Source of the DNA: Thalassobaculum litoreum DSM 18839
GTDB taxonomy: Bacteria; Pseudomonadota; Alphaproteobacteria; Thalassobaculales; Thalassobaculaceae
DNA: 64,000 bases
NCBI RefSeq assembly: GCF_900102465.1
Contig: NZ_FNBW01000013.1
Location: forward strand, 7,501-71,500
Reading direction: 5' to 3'
The translations under genes and the position numbers were made by a program. A model generated the notes under the pieces. It did not search any database and was not told where the DNA came from. It saw only the letters and a program-made list of their open reading frames with translations. Below, piece by piece: positions 18,730 through 31,933 of this stretch. The stretch's first letter is position 1. Each line of letters opens with the position of its first letter.

Positions 18730-19908
18730 TCACGAGTTCAGCTCCTTGATCGCCCGGTCGAGGCCGTCGAGGGACAGCGGATACATCCGGTCCTCCAGCA
18801 GCTCCTTCACCATGGCGACGGACTGGGTGTACTGCCAGAACCGCTCCTGCACCGGATTCAGCCAGACCGAGCGGTGGAAATGTTCGGTCAGACGTTTGAT
18901 CCACACCCCGCCCGGCTCCGGGTTCATGTGCTCCACGCTGCCGCCGGCGACCGCGATCTCGTAGGGACTCATGGAGGCGTCGCCGATGAACACCGCCTTG
19001 TATTCCGGCCCGTAGGTCCGCAGCACCTCGGCGGTGTCGATCCGCTCCACGTGGCGGCGCCGGTTGTCCTTCCACAGCCGCTCGTAGGGGCAGTTGTGGA
19101 AGTAGAAGAACTCCAGGTGCTTGAACTCGCTGCGCGCGGCGGAGAACAGCTCCTCGCAGACCTTCACATACGGGTCCATCGAGCCGCCGACATCGAAGAA
19201 CAGGATCACGTTGACGACGTTCTGCCGCTCGGCCCGCATCTGCAGGTCGAGCCAGCCGCCGTTCTTCGCGGTCTGCCGGATCGTGCCGTCCAGATCGAGC
19301 TCGTCGGGCCGGCCCTGGCGGGCAAACCGGCGCAGCTTGCGCAGGGCGACCTTGAGGTTCCGGGTGCCGATCTCCACGCTGTCGTCGAGATTGCGGAACT
19401 CGCGTTTGTCCCAGACCTTCACCGCGCGGAAATTGCGGTTGCCGTCCTGGCCGATGCGCACGCCCTCCGGATTGTAGCCGTAGGCGCCGTAGGGCGAGGT
19501 GCCGGCGGTGCCGACCCATTTGCTGCCGCCCTGGTGCCGACCCTTCTGTTCCTCCAGGCGCTGGCGCAGGGTCTCCATCAGCTTGTCCCAGCCGCCCATG
19601 GCCTCGATCTGGCGCTTCTCTTCGTCGGAGAGGTTCAGCTCGGCCAGCTTCTGCAGCCACTCGTCGGGGATCTCGGAGCCGAACAGCTCGTCCAGCGCCT
19701 CCATGCCCTGGAAGACATGGCCGAACACCCGGTCGAACCGGTCCAGATGGCGCTCGTCCTTCACCAGGGTGGCGCGCGAAAGGTAGTAGAAATCATCCAC
19801 CGACCCGCCGGCCACCCCGTCGCGCACCGCCCGCAGCAGCGTCAGGTATTCGGTAATGGAAACCGGCAGCTTGGCGTCGCGCAGCTCGGTGAAGAAGCGG
19901 GTGAACAT
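18730..19908 (-). CDS. VWA-domain protein, CoxE/YehP-like MoxR partner
   Basis: 392 residues. The N-terminal half is helical (MFTRFFTELRDAKLPVSITEYL), and the C-terminal half carries a von Willebrand A-like domain with the modified metal site FFDVGGSMD (about residues 238-246), where the usual DxSxS has Gly for the first Ser. Proteins of this kind form pairs with MoxR ATPases that act as chaperones for enzyme maturation or envelope functions. The upstream neighbours are a MoxR ATPase and a small secreted protein, which supports one functional unit. Confidence 0.85.
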   Translation of the reverse strand: MFTRFFTELRDAKLPVSITEYLTLLRAVRDGVAGGSVDDFYYLSRATLVKDERHLDRFDRVFGHVFQGMEALDELFGSEIPDEWLQKLAELNLSDEEKRQIEAMGGWDKLMETLRQRLEEQKGRHQGGSKWVGTAGTSPYGAYGYNPEGVRIGQDGNRNFRAVKVWDKREFRNLDDSVEIGTRNLKVALRKLRRFARQGRPDELDLDGTIRQTAKNGGWLDLQMRAERQNVVNVILFFDVGGSMDPYVKVCEELFSAARSEFKHLEFFYFHNCPYERLWKDNRRRHVERIDTAEVLRTYGPEYKAVFIGDASMSPYEIAVAGGSVEHMNPEPGGVWIKRLTEHFHRSVWLNPVQERFWQYTQSVAMVKELLEDRMYPLSLDGLDRAIKELNS

Positions 19909-19941
19909 GACCTCTTGCTTCCTGCTTGCTACCTGGGGGGC

Positions 19942-20309
19942 TCAGCCGCCTTTCAGCGCCTTCTCGATGATGTTCCTGTACAGGAACAGGTCGGAGGCCA
20001 CGGGCACCGCGCCATCCTCGCCGCAGTCCCGCTTGCGCGGTTTGGCGGTCCGGGCGGCCGCTTCCATGTTGTATTCCAGGAAGCCCAGATCCTCGTCATC
20101 GGCGCCGAGCTGCACAAGGTTGTCGCGGGCCAGAGAGCGGAAATACGTCTCCTCCTCCGCATCACCGCCGCACACGGCGATGGAACTCAGGATGTAGCCC
20201 GCCTGCTCGGCATAGCTCTTCATTGCCTCGGGCGCCGCCTCCAGCAGCTTGCCGGCAAAGGCGGGCGTGGCGGCGAAGGAAAGGGCGGCGGCCAGGACCA
20301 GCGCGCGCA

Positions 20310-20310
<1 letters not shown>
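19942..20310 (-). CDS. Small secreted protein of unknown function
   Basis: 122 residues from ATG 20308-20310, overlapping the MoxR gene stop by one base (TGATG). Residues 1-19 are a classical Sec signal peptide ending TPAFA. The mature part is about 100 residues with two cysteines (VCGG and RDCGED) that could form a disulfide, and otherwise shows no family I know. Its position between a MoxR ATPase and its VWA partner suggests it is a client or accessory of that pair in the periplasm. Confidence 0.75.
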
Positions 20311-21179
<869 letters not shown>

Positions 21180-21308
21180 CTCACCTCGCCAGACGGCTTC
21201 ATGCCGGGTGGGTTGTGCGCGCGGCACTCGCGGGGAAGCACCGTGGGTCGAAACTGCGACGAAACCGGGGCAGAACGTCGCCGCCCCGGCATTGGGTCGT
21301 CCCGGACC

Positions 21309-23984
<2,676 letters not shown>

Positions 23985-24173
23985 GGCCCTGTCTCCGGCG
24001 ACTTGGCGGCCGGCCCCGCGCCCCACGCGCGGAAACGGCGCCGTCAAAAGTCCCCGGTTTTATCGAGGCCACCCGGCGCTGTCCAGCGGATGCCCGCCGG
24101 ACGGGTCGGGTCGCCGTCCCGCGATCGACGCCGGAGGACCGGCCGGCGGGGGACGTCCCACCCGAAGGACGAA

Positions 24174-24194
24174 GGCGGCCGGTGACCGGCCGCC
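24174..24194 (-). terminator. Hairpin downstream of recA
   Basis: GGCGGCCGG-TCA-CCGGCCGCC on the minus strand, 14 bases past the recA stop and followed by TTCGTCCTT. It is a strong 9-bp GC stem with only a weak T run, so termination may be partial, allowing read-through to alaS. Confidence 0.6.
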
Positions 24195-24207
24195 CTCCTA
24201 AATGCGA

Positions 24208-25293
<1,086 letters not shown>

Positions 25294-25397
25294 TTCCGCC
25301 TCCTTCTATCGTGCGCGCCCGGTACGGGGCAACGGGTGTGACCCGTTGGGACTGACGTCGGTGCCGGTGCGAGGTGAACGATCTCTAGAGACGGATT

Positions 25398-25412
25398 GTA
25401 CTTATTTTGTTC
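25398..25412. promoter_or_regulatory. Candidate LexA (SOS) box upstream of recA
   Basis: GTAC-TTATTTT-GTTC matches the alphaproteobacterial SOS box GTTC-N7-GTTC with one mismatch. It lies about 105 bases upstream of the recA start in an unusually AT-rich spacer. The decamer TTTTGTTCTC occurs twice here (25405-25414 and 25436-25445). Confidence 0.55.
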
Positions 25413-25477
25413 TCATTCACAAGCGGATTTTCTACTTTTGTTCTCGTCCAGATCTAGCGGTCTTGCCTGAATCGACC

Positions 25478-27505
25478 TCAAGATCCGGGATCGATCGGGA
25501 GCGAAGCATGCTTCACCGCCTGGGCGAGCTGCTTCAGCGAGAACGGTTTCGGCAGGAACGCCACCGATTCGGCGTCGGCGATCCGCTGGCGCAACGCATC
25601 CTCGGAATACCCCGAAATACAGACCACGGGCAGGCTCGGCCGGTCCTTGCGCACCTCGCGGATCAGGGTCGGTCCGTCGATTCCCGGCATCATCACGTCG
25701 GTCACCATCAGGTCGACCTGCGGATTCTCGCCGCGCAACAGCTCCAGAGCCGCCTCGCCCGAGCGCGCCTCCAGCACCGTGTAGCCCTTGCCCCGCAGCG
25801 CCCGGGCGGCGAACAGACGCACCGGATCCTCGTCCTCCACCAGCAGCACGGTGCCGGTCCCCGAAAGATCGGTGTCCAGCCGCCGGGGTCCGTCGGCCGC
25901 GGTGGCTTCCAGGGCGCCGGTCCAGGCCGGCAGGTAGATCGAGAAGGTGGTTCCGACCCCCTGGGTGCTGTCGACGAACATGTAGCCGCCGAACTGCTTG
26001 ATGATGCCGAAGGCGGTCGACAGGCCGAGCCCGGTGCCCTGCCCCAGGTCCTTGGTGGTGAAGAACGGCTCGAAGATCCGCTTCTGCACGTCCGGCGGCA
26101 TCCCGGTGCCGGTATCGATCACCTCGATCAGCACGTATTCGCCGGGCGGCATGACCTCGTCGCCCTGGCGCAGCGGCCGGACGGTCTCGGTCAGGCCGGT
26201 GCGTATGGAGATCCGCCCGCCGCCGGGCATGGCGTCGCGGGCATTGACCACGAGATTGATGATCACCTGTTCGAGCTGGCCCGGATCGACCCGAACCGGG
26301 CGCAGGTCGCGGCCGTGCTCCAGTTCCAGGACGACGGTCTCGCCGATCAGCCGGCGCAGCAGGTGGGACAGGTCCGACAGGATCTCGGTCAGGTCGACGA
26401 CCCGGGGGATCAGGGTCTGCTGCCGGGAGAACGCGAGAAGCTGGCGCACCAGGTTGGCCGCCCGGTTGGCGTTCTGCTTGATCTGCATGACATCGGCGAA
26501 GGACTGGTCGCCGGCGCGGTGACGCTGCAGCAGCAGGTCGCAATAGCCGGTCATCGCCGTCAGCAGGTTGTTGAAATCGTGGGCCACGCCGCCGGCCAGC
26601 TGGCCGACCGCCTGCATCTTCTGCGACTGGGCGAACTGCACCTCCAGGGAGCGCTGCTCGCTGACATCGATCAGGTAGACCACCCGCTGGCTCGGGTTGC
26701 CGCGGGGCCGCCGCACGAACATCGAGGCGACCCGCTCGGTATCGCCCCCGCCCACGGTCACGTCTATCGGCCGCGAGGTCTCGCCGCTCGCATCGGCGCC
26801 GGCGATCACCTGCCGCACCCGGTCGCGGTCGTGCTCGGCGACCAGCGGCAGGAACTCGAAGCCGAGCATGGCGTTGCTGCCGCCGGGGCCGAGCCAGTCG
26901 GACAGGAAGCGGTTATGGCCGACGATCCGTCCCTCGTCGGAGATCCTCAGTGCACCGATGGGCGCGTATTCCAGGGCGTCGACCACCAGTTCCAGCACCG
27001 TCTCCTGCGGTGCATCGGCCGGCTTGCGGGCGGCGCAGAGATCGGCCCGGACGACTCCCTCCGGAACCGCGGTCAGCGTTACGGAAACGCTCCGCCCGTC
27101 ATGCTCGAAACTGTCCGTGACTTCGCTGTCGGAGACATCGCGCTTGAGGACCATGAGGCGCAGGCGCGCCACGGGTTTGCCCTCTCCCGTCGAGGCCGAC
27201 TCGCCCAGGAGCGCCACCGCCCCGGCATCGGCATCCAGGAAGCGGCCGTCCGCGCCCAGGCGAACGCAACCACGATCGACCGCGTCCTCCGCCGGCCCTC
27301 CGTCGCCGTCGGGTATCCGTCTGTCGGCGGCATCGCTGCCGCGTTCGGACGGTCCGCCGATCAGGGCGCGCCATAGGGAAAACCCCCTCAAACCCTCGCC
27401 AGAAAACAGCTTCCCCTCCGCAAAATCCTGCGCTCCGCCAGCGCCTCCGCTGCCCGGCCCATCCGGACGACCATCTAGAGCGCGAGCCGCCTTAGAGCAA
27501 ATCAC
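25478..27505 (-). CDS. cckA: CckA-like hybrid sensor histidine kinase
   Basis: The open frame holds 675 residues. Two PAS-like sensor segments occupy about residues 75-165 and 170-285. The kinase core has the H-box [17 protein letters not shown] (H309), N-box [20 protein letters not shown], and G-boxes DTGTGMP and [10 protein letters not shown] receiver follows with phospho-acceptor D603 in [11 protein letters not shown]. The H-box and N-box are characteristic of CckA, which feeds ChpT and CtrA. No transmembrane segment is visible, unlike Caulobacter CckA. The start is uncertain: the frame begins at GTG 27505 inside a palindromic element, and TTG 27389-27391 is one alternative. Confidence 0.85.
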   Translation of the reverse strand: MICSKAARALDGRPDGPGSGGAGGAQDFAEGKLFSGEGLRGFSLWRALIGGPSERGSDAADRRIPDGDGGPAEDAVDRGCVRLGADGRFLDADAGAVALLGESASTGEGKPVARLRLMVLKRDVSDSEVTDSFEHDGRSVSVTLTAVPEGVVRADLCAARKPADAPQETVLELVVDALEYAPIGALRISDEGRIVGHNRFLSDWLGPGGSNAMLGFEFLPLVAEHDRDRVRQVIAGADASGETSRPIDVTVGGGDTERVASMFVRRPRGNPSQRVVYLIDVSEQRSLEVQFAQSQKMQAVGQLAGGVAHDFNNLLTAMTGYCDLLLQRHRAGDQSFADVMQIKQNANRAANLVRQLLAFSRQQTLIPRVVDLTEILSDLSHLLRRLIGETVVLELEHGRDLRPVRVDPGQLEQVIINLVVNARDAMPGGGRISIRTGLTETVRPLRQGDEVMPPGEYVLIEVIDTGTGMPPDVQKRIFEPFFTTKDLGQGTGLGLSTAFGIIKQFGGYMFVDSTQGVGTTFSIYLPAWTGALEATAADGPRRLDTDLSGTGTVLLVEDEDPVRLFAARALRGKGYTVLEARSGEAALELLRGENPQVDLMVTDVMMPGIDGPTLIREVRKDRPSLPVVCISGYSEDALRQRIADAESVAFLPKPFSLKQLAQAVKHASLPIDPGS

Positions 27506-27608
27506 GATCAGATGGAAACATCTGCTCGTGTGAACTTGCTCTATCTTTAATGGGTTAGAGGGCGATTCACGGTTCAGATCGTTTCGATCTGAACCGATCG
27601 CGCTCTAG
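27475..27608. mobile_element. 134-bp MITE-like palindromic element with 11-bp terminal inverted repeats
   Basis: The ends CTAGAGCGCGA (27475-27485) and TCGCGCTCTAG (27598-27608) are perfect inverted repeats. Inside are two further palindromes: one pairing AGAGCAA with TTGCTCT around CAGATG-GAAA-CATCTG (27494-27542), and GGTTCAGATCG-TTT-CGATCTGAACC (27571-27595). It encodes no protein. It includes the flhB stop codon and the first codons of the cckA open frame. No flanking target duplication is obvious. Confidence 0.75.
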
Positions 27609-28678
27609 GCCGACATCCGCTTACCCTGGAGGCGGTAAACGTAGGAGATGATCTGCGCCACCGCCTGATAGTGCTCTTCCGGGATCTGTTGGTCCAGTTC
27701 GACGCCGCCGAACAGCGCCCGCGCCAGCGGCGGGTTTTCGACGATCGGCACGCCGTTCGCCTCCGCCACCTCGCGGATCCGGAACGCGACATTGTCCACG
27801 CCCTTGGCGACCACGGTCGGCGCCGCCATCACCGAGGTGTCGTATTTCAACGCGACGGCGAAATGGGTCGGGTTGGTGACGATGACATCCGCCTGGGGCA
27901 CCGCCGACATCATGCGCTGACGCGCCCGCTCGTGACGGATCTGGCGCAGCCGCGCCTTGACGTGGGGGTCGCCTTCCGACTGCTTGTGCTCGTCGCGGAT
28001 CTCCTGGCGGCTCATCTTGAGCTGCTTGATATGCTCGTACTTCTGATAGACGTAGTCGGCCACGGCGATGACGACCATGACCGCGGAGACCCCGAACAGC
28101 AGGCGGATCAGCAGGGTCTGGATCTCTTCCAGCAACTGGCGGACATCCATCTGGACGATCGTCTCGAGCCTGTCGAGTTCCGGCAAGACCAGGACCAGGG
28201 CGACGGCGCCGACGACCCCCATCTTGGCGATGCCTTTCAGGAACTCGACGATCGACCGCAGCGAGAACAGCCGGCCGAAGCCCTTGATCGGCGAGATCTT
28301 GTCGAACTTCGGGGAGATCGGTTCGGTGGTGAACAGGATCCCGGACTGGCCGAGGCTGGCGGCCAGAGCCAGCACCATGAACACCGCGAAGACCGGCGAC
28401 AACGCGATCAGGACCGAGGCGAAGACGTCGAAGAGGATCTGGCCGGTGCTGCCATGATCGATCGGCATCGTGCCGGCCTTCTCCATGATTCCGGCCAGCG
28501 GACTGTAGACCCGCAGCGCAACGAACGGACCGATGATGCCGACGACCAGCGTCGCGCCCAGCAGCACGGCAAAGCTGTTCACCTCCTTGCTGTTGGCGAT
28601 CTGACCCTTCTTGCGCGCCTCCGACAGCTTTTTCGGAGTCGGTTCTTCCGTCTTTTCGGATTGGTCCTGGTCCGACAT
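27605..28678 (-). CDS. flhB: Flagellar type III export protein FlhB
   Basis: 357 residues, the usual length. It begins with the charged EKTEEPTPKKLSEARKKGQI segment, has four membrane spans up to about residue 215, and then the cytoplasmic domain with the autocleavage site NPTH (N269-P270). The following APTVVAKGVDNVAFRIREVA and YQAVAQIISYVYRLQGKRM are typical. It switches export specificity from rod/hook to filament proteins after hook completion. It is the last gene of the flgB-fliE-fliQRB operon. Its stop codon lies in the terminal repeat of a palindromic element. Confidence 0.96.
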   Translation of the reverse strand: MSDQDQSEKTEEPTPKKLSEARKKGQIANSKEVNSFAVLLGATLVVGIIGPFVALRVYSPLAGIMEKAGTMPIDHGSTGQILFDVFASVLIALSPVFAVFMVLALAASLGQSGILFTTEPISPKFDKISPIKGFGRLFSLRSIVEFLKGIAKMGVVGAVALVLVLPELDRLETIVQMDVRQLLEEIQTLLIRLLFGVSAVMVVIAVADYVYQKYEHIKQLKMSRQEIRDEHKQSEGDPHVKARLRQIRHERARQRMMSAVPQADVIVTNPTHFAVALKYDTSVMAAPTVVAKGVDNVAFRIREVAEANGVPIVENPPLARALFGGVELDQQIPEEHYQAVAQIISYVYRLQGKRMSA

Positions 28679-28702
28679 GGATGCGCCGTCGCCTTGTCGC
28701 GG

Positions 28703-29470
28703 TTAGCCGGGAACGAGATAGGAGGCGATCCCGTCCTCATAGTACCTGAGAAACACCTCAACCATCGTGCCGAGAATCGCAATCATGATGGTGAAGCCCA
28801 TGAGTATCTGTATCGGCAGACCGATGAAGAAGATCTGAAGCTGCGGCATCAGCCGGGACACCACGCCGAGGGTGACGAAGAACACCAGCGAGAACACGAT
28901 GAACGGCGCCGAAAGCTGCACGGCCATCTCGAAGGAATCCGCCACCAGCCTGGTAAAGGCCAGCGACATGTCGTCGATCGGCAGCGGCGCGCCGGGCGGG
29001 AACAGGGTGTAGCTGTCGATCAGCGCCAGGATCAGCATGTGGTGCATGTCGGCCGCCATCACCACCATGATCGCCAGCACGCTGAGCAGCAGGCTGATCG
29101 ACGTTCCCTGCCCCTGGATCGACGGGTTGAACACCTGGGCGTTCGCCAGCCCCGTGGAGAACGAGAGGATCATGCCGGCCGAGGACAGGGTCAGCAGCAG
29201 CGTGCGGCCGACGAGCCCGAAGAAGCTGCCGATCATGACCTCGATGAAGACCAGCAGGAACAGTTCCGGCAGCGAAGGCGGGACGGTCGGCAGATAGGTC
29301 ATGACCGTCGGCGAGACGACCAGCGCCATGGTCAGCAGGAACATCATGCGGATGCGCGAGGAGACGAAGGACTCACCGATTCCCGGCAGCAGGAACACCA
29401 AAGCGCCCAGCCTGGCGATGACCAGCATCAGCGCATAGGCCTGGACCGGGAGATACTCCTGAAGCGGCAC
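28703..29470 (-). CDS. fliR: Flagellar export protein FliR
   Basis: 255 residues from GTG 29468-29470, which follows AGGAG and the fliQ stop. The longer upstream frame is rejected because it would span fliQ. About six hydrophobic segments are seen, with family motifs RLGALVFLLPGIGE, LPELFLLVFIEVMIGSFFGLVGR and QGQGTSISLLLSVLAIMVVM. FliR forms the export gate with FliP and FliQ in the membrane within the basal body MS ring. It lies 24 bases before flhB. Confidence 0.94.
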   Translation of the reverse strand: MPLQEYLPVQAYALMLVIARLGALVFLLPGIGESFVSSRIRMMFLLTMALVVSPTVMTYLPTVPPSLPELFLLVFIEVMIGSFFGLVGRTLLLTLSSAGMILSFSTGLANAQVFNPSIQGQGTSISLLLSVLAIMVVMAADMHHMLILALIDSYTLFPPGAPLPIDDMSLAFTRLVADSFEMAVQLSAPFIVFSLVFFVTLGVVSRLMPQLQIFFIGLPIQILMGFTIMIAILGTMVEVFLRYYEDGIASYLVPG

Positions 29471-29481
29471 CGGCCGCGCTC

Positions 29482-29748
29482 CTACGAGAGCCCGATGATC
29501 TTGTCGGCCAATCCGTCGAAGAACGTCGTGATCGTGGCCAGCATGAACGGCAGCAGCAGCAGCAGCGAGCCGAAGACCACCAGGATCTTCGGCACGAAGA
29601 CCAGGGTCATCTCCTGAAGCTGCGTGAGCGCCTGGAACAGGGCGATGGTCAGACCGACCCCCAGCGCGATCAGCATGACCGGCAGGGACATCGTCAGCAG
29701 CACCAGAACCGCTTCCCGGGACACGTCGATCGCATCGGCCTCGGTCAT
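29482..29748 (-). CDS. fliQ: Flagellar export protein FliQ
   Basis: 88 residues with two transmembrane helices and the FliQ signature: AVLVLLTMSLPVMLIALGVG then ALTQLQEMTLVFVPKILVV. Four copies in the FliPQR gate are known for the family. It is 11 bases upstream of fliR. There is a 96-base gap to fliE. Confidence 0.94.
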   Translation of the reverse strand: MTEADAIDVSREAVLVLLTMSLPVMLIALGVGLTIALFQALTQLQEMTLVFVPKILVVFGSLLLLLPFMLATITTFFDGLADKIIGLS

Positions 29749-29844
29749 TTGCTTCCTCCCAACGCCGAATGCCCGGCAAAACCTGCCGGGTCGCTTCCTG
29801 CCGCCCTGTCGCTCCCGATGGTCGCCGAAACCGCGGCGACCACC

Positions 29845-30138
29845 TCAGATCGGCATGCGGATGATCTCCTGATAGGCTGAGACAAGCTTGTCCCTCAGAG
29901 CGGTCACGGTCTGCAGGGTGAGTTCCGCATCGTTCACGGCGGCGACCACGTCGGTCAGGTCGGCCGTGCCGGCGATACCGGCCTTGGACAGGGTCTCGCC
30001 CTTATACATCGTGTCGATCGAGGATTCGGCCGCGTCCTTGACGAAGCTGGCGAAATCCTTGCCGGCGAGCGGCTTGTCCGCAGCACCGCCACCCACTCCG
30101 GGGATCGGCGGCGTGATGTCTCCGATACGTGTCACCAT
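29845..30138 (-). CDS. fliE: Flagellar hook-basal body protein FliE
   Basis: 97 residues, preceded by GGAGGT. The C-terminal half (ADLTDVVAAVNDAELTLQTVTALRDKLVSAYQEIIRMPI) is the conserved FliE domain that links the MS ring to the rod. The N-terminus is Gly/Pro-rich and poorly conserved. It follows flgC by 79 bases. Confidence 0.93.
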   Translation of the reverse strand: MVTRIGDITPPIPGVGGGAADKPLAGKDFASFVKDAAESSIDTMYKGETLSKAGIAGTADLTDVVAAVNDAELTLQTVTALRDKLVSAYQEIIRMPI

Positions 30139-30217
30139 GACGGTACCTCCATGGGTGCCATTCTACGCGATGGGTCCGTCCGGCGAAACAGCGCCTTACG
30201 GGGTTTCTGCGCGCCTA

Positions 30218-30625
30218 TCAGCGCAGCAGCTCGATCGTGCGCTGGATCATCGCCTTGGAGCTGTCGATCACGCTCAGGTTGGCCTCGTAGCCGCGCTGGG
30301 CCTCCTTCATGTCCGTCAGTTCGATCAGCGAGTTGACGTTCGGCTTCTTGACGTAGCCGTTCTCGTCGGCCAGCGGATGGTACGGCTCGTAGGAGAGATC
30401 GAAGTCGCTCATGTCGCGACCGATCTTCTTCACCGACACCAGATCCGCGTTGAGCGTCCGGTCGAGCTGGTCCTGGAAGGTGATGGTCTTGCGGCGATAG
30501 GGATCGTCGCCCGGCTTGTTGCCCATCGAGTCGGCGTTGGCGACGTTCTCGGCCACGACCCGCAGGCGCGTGCCCTGGGCTTTCATGCCGGAAGCGGAGA
30601 TCTTGATGGCGTTGATCAGTTCCAT
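30218..30625 (-). CDS. flgC: Flagellar basal-body rod protein FlgC
   Basis: 135 residues with the rod-protein N-terminus MELINAIKISASGMKAQGTRLRVVAENVANADS and the C-terminal PNVNSLIELTDMKEAQRGYEANLSVID, both used for coiled-coil assembly in the rod. It starts 17 bases after the flgB stop. FlgC is one of the proximal rod subunits exported by the flagellar type III system. Confidence 0.96.
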   Translation of the reverse strand: MELINAIKISASGMKAQGTRLRVVAENVANADSMGNKPGDDPYRRKTITFQDQLDRTLNADLVSVKKIGRDMSDFDLSYEPYHPLADENGYVKKPNVNSLIELTDMKEAQRGYEANLSVIDSSKAMIQRTIELLR

Positions 30626-30642
30626 GGGTCCGTCCTCTCCGC

Positions 30643-31053
30643 TTATTGCCCGTTACGCCCGATGGCGGTCCGCAGCATCGTCATGTTCTTCTGATAGACG
30701 TTCGACGCCAGCTGGTACTTCATCTGGGTGTCGGACACTTTCATCATCTGCTCTTCGAGGACGATGCCGTTGTCGTTCGGGTTGGTCTCGTAGACGTCGC
30801 GGGCCCGCAGCTCCTCGACCCGGAAGTCCGGCTTCTGGACCGTTCCCTGCAGATGGGTGCCGCTGGTCGCCTGCATCCTCACCTGCTTGATGTCGCGCAG
30901 CTCCCGCTCGAAACTCAGCGCCTTGAGGTCTTTGGCGCGGTAGTTCGGGGTGTCGGCGTTGGCGATGTTCTGGGCCAGCACGGTCTGACGGTCGCCCAAC
31001 CAGTCCATCTGCTGACGAGCCATCCGAAACAGGCTCATGTCCGACATCTTCAT
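30643..31053 (-). CDS. flgB: Flagellar basal-body rod protein FlgB
   Basis: 136 residues from ATG 31051-31053, with GGGACGAGAG upstream. An open frame continues upstream but crosses the promoter. The N-terminus WLGDRQTVLAQNIANADTPNYRAKDL is the FlgB rod motif, and the C-terminal MKYQLASNVYQKNMTMLRTAIG is conserved. It is the first gene of the operon flgB-flgC-fliE-fliQ-fliR-flhB and lies 83 bases downstream of a strong sigma-54-type promoter. Confidence 0.95.
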   Translation of the reverse strand: MKMSDMSLFRMARQQMDWLGDRQTVLAQNIANADTPNYRAKDLKALSFERELRDIKQVRMQATSGTHLQGTVQKPDFRVEELRARDVYETNPNDNGIVLEEQMMKVSDTQMKYQLASNVYQKNMTMLRTAIGRNGQ

Positions 31054-31135
31054 CTCTCGTCCCCTTCTGAGCAATCTCGACGGATTTGCTTCTTTCGGTG
31101 ACGTCCACCGGTTGGCGGTGAGCGTCGCCAATGGA

Positions 31136-31155
31136 CAAGCAAGCACCGTGCCAAC
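31136..31155 (-). promoter_or_regulatory. Sigma-54-type promoter of the flgB operon
   Basis: On the minus strand TTGGCACGGTGCTTGCTT has GG and GC ten bases apart with the preferred TGGCAC and TTGC contexts. It is one of the closest matches to the -24/-12 consensus in the window. Confidence 0.8.
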
Positions 31156-31207
31156 CGTGGTGCGCGGGCCGGATGCGAGAGGGCGCGAGGATCGGTATAC
31201 TGCCCCC

Positions 31208-31549
31208 ATGACACGGCGACCCAACACCCCGGCCAGTCCCCGCGGCAGCGCGCCAGAGCGGCAGATCGCGATCGCCCTGAGCCACGATATCGACAGCGGC
31301 CTCGCGCCGACCGTGGTGGCCAAGGGCTATGGCGAGATGGCCGAGAAGATTCTCGATCTCGCCTTCCGCAACGACGTGAAGGTGCGGACCGACCCGGATC
31401 TCGCCCAGATCCTCGAGGTCGTGGAGGTCGATTGCGAGATCCCCCTGGAGGCCTTCGCCGCCGTGGCCGAGATCCTGACCTATGTCTACCGCGCGAACGA
31501 CCGGATGAAAGTCGAAAACCGGGAGGGAGAGCCCCGCGATGACAGATGA
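31208..31549 (+). CDS. Stand-alone FlhB C-terminal domain protein (FhlB/FlhX-like)
   Basis: 113 residues from ATG 31208 (MTRRPNTPASPRG). After a 15-residue proline/arginine-rich start it aligns with the cytoplasmic FlhB domain encoded nearby: APTVVAKGYGEMAEKILDLA here, APTVVAKGVDNVAFRIREVA in FlhB, and AEILTYVYRANDRM against AQIISYVYRLQGKRM. The NPTH autocleavage site and membrane domain are absent, so it represents the released FlhB fragment as a separate gene. It overlaps the next gene by 11 bases and heads a cluster with fliO and fliP, divergent from flgB. Confidence 0.85.
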   Translation: MTRRPNTPASPRGSAPERQIAIALSHDIDSGLAPTVVAKGYGEMAEKILDLAFRNDVKVRTDPDLAQILEVVEVDCEIPLEAFAAVAEILTYVYRANDRMKVENREGEPRDDR

Positions 31550-31868
31550 TCCCGCTGCCCAGCCGGAGCTGCAGGCGGAGATCGCCGCCGTCGCCGCCCA
31601 GATCGACGACCTGGCGGCCGGCACCACCGATCGCGCCGCGCTGGAGCAGCGGGTCTCGCGGCTCTGCGACGCCGTCCTGGCCCGCCCGCCCGCGGAGGCC
31701 AAGGCCCTGCTGCCGGTTCTGGAACAGCTGATCGCGCGGCTCGACGCCGCGGCGACGGCGATCCAGCAGCGGGGCGACGGCGGCGATTCGCCGCCCCCGG
31801 CCCGTTCGGCCCGCTCCGCCGCCGCCGCCTATGGCGCCGGACAGACCCGCCGCCGGCGTGGGTTCTGA
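31539..31868 (+). CDS. Hypothetical helical protein in the fliO-fliP operon
   Basis: 109 residues, preceded by GGAGGGAGAG inside the previous gene. Residues 5-75 are predicted long helices rich in Ala, Glu and Leu (LEQRVSRLCDAVLARPPAE), suggesting a coiled coil. Residues 75-109 are Pro/Ala/Arg-rich. I recognise no family. The 11-base overlap with the FhlB-like gene and the following fliO-fliP genes indicate a flagellar role, perhaps a small export chaperone, but this is inference. Confidence 0.65.
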   Translation: MTDDPAAQPELQAEIAAVAAQIDDLAAGTTDRAALEQRVSRLCDAVLARPPAEAKALLPVLEQLIARLDAAATAIQQRGDGGDSPPPARSARSAAAAYGAGQTRRRRGF

Positions 31869-31933
31869 TATCGCCCGGCCGCCGCACCTCCCTGCAGCCT
31901 TGGCACGGCCCGACCCGCAGCCGACAATGCGCC

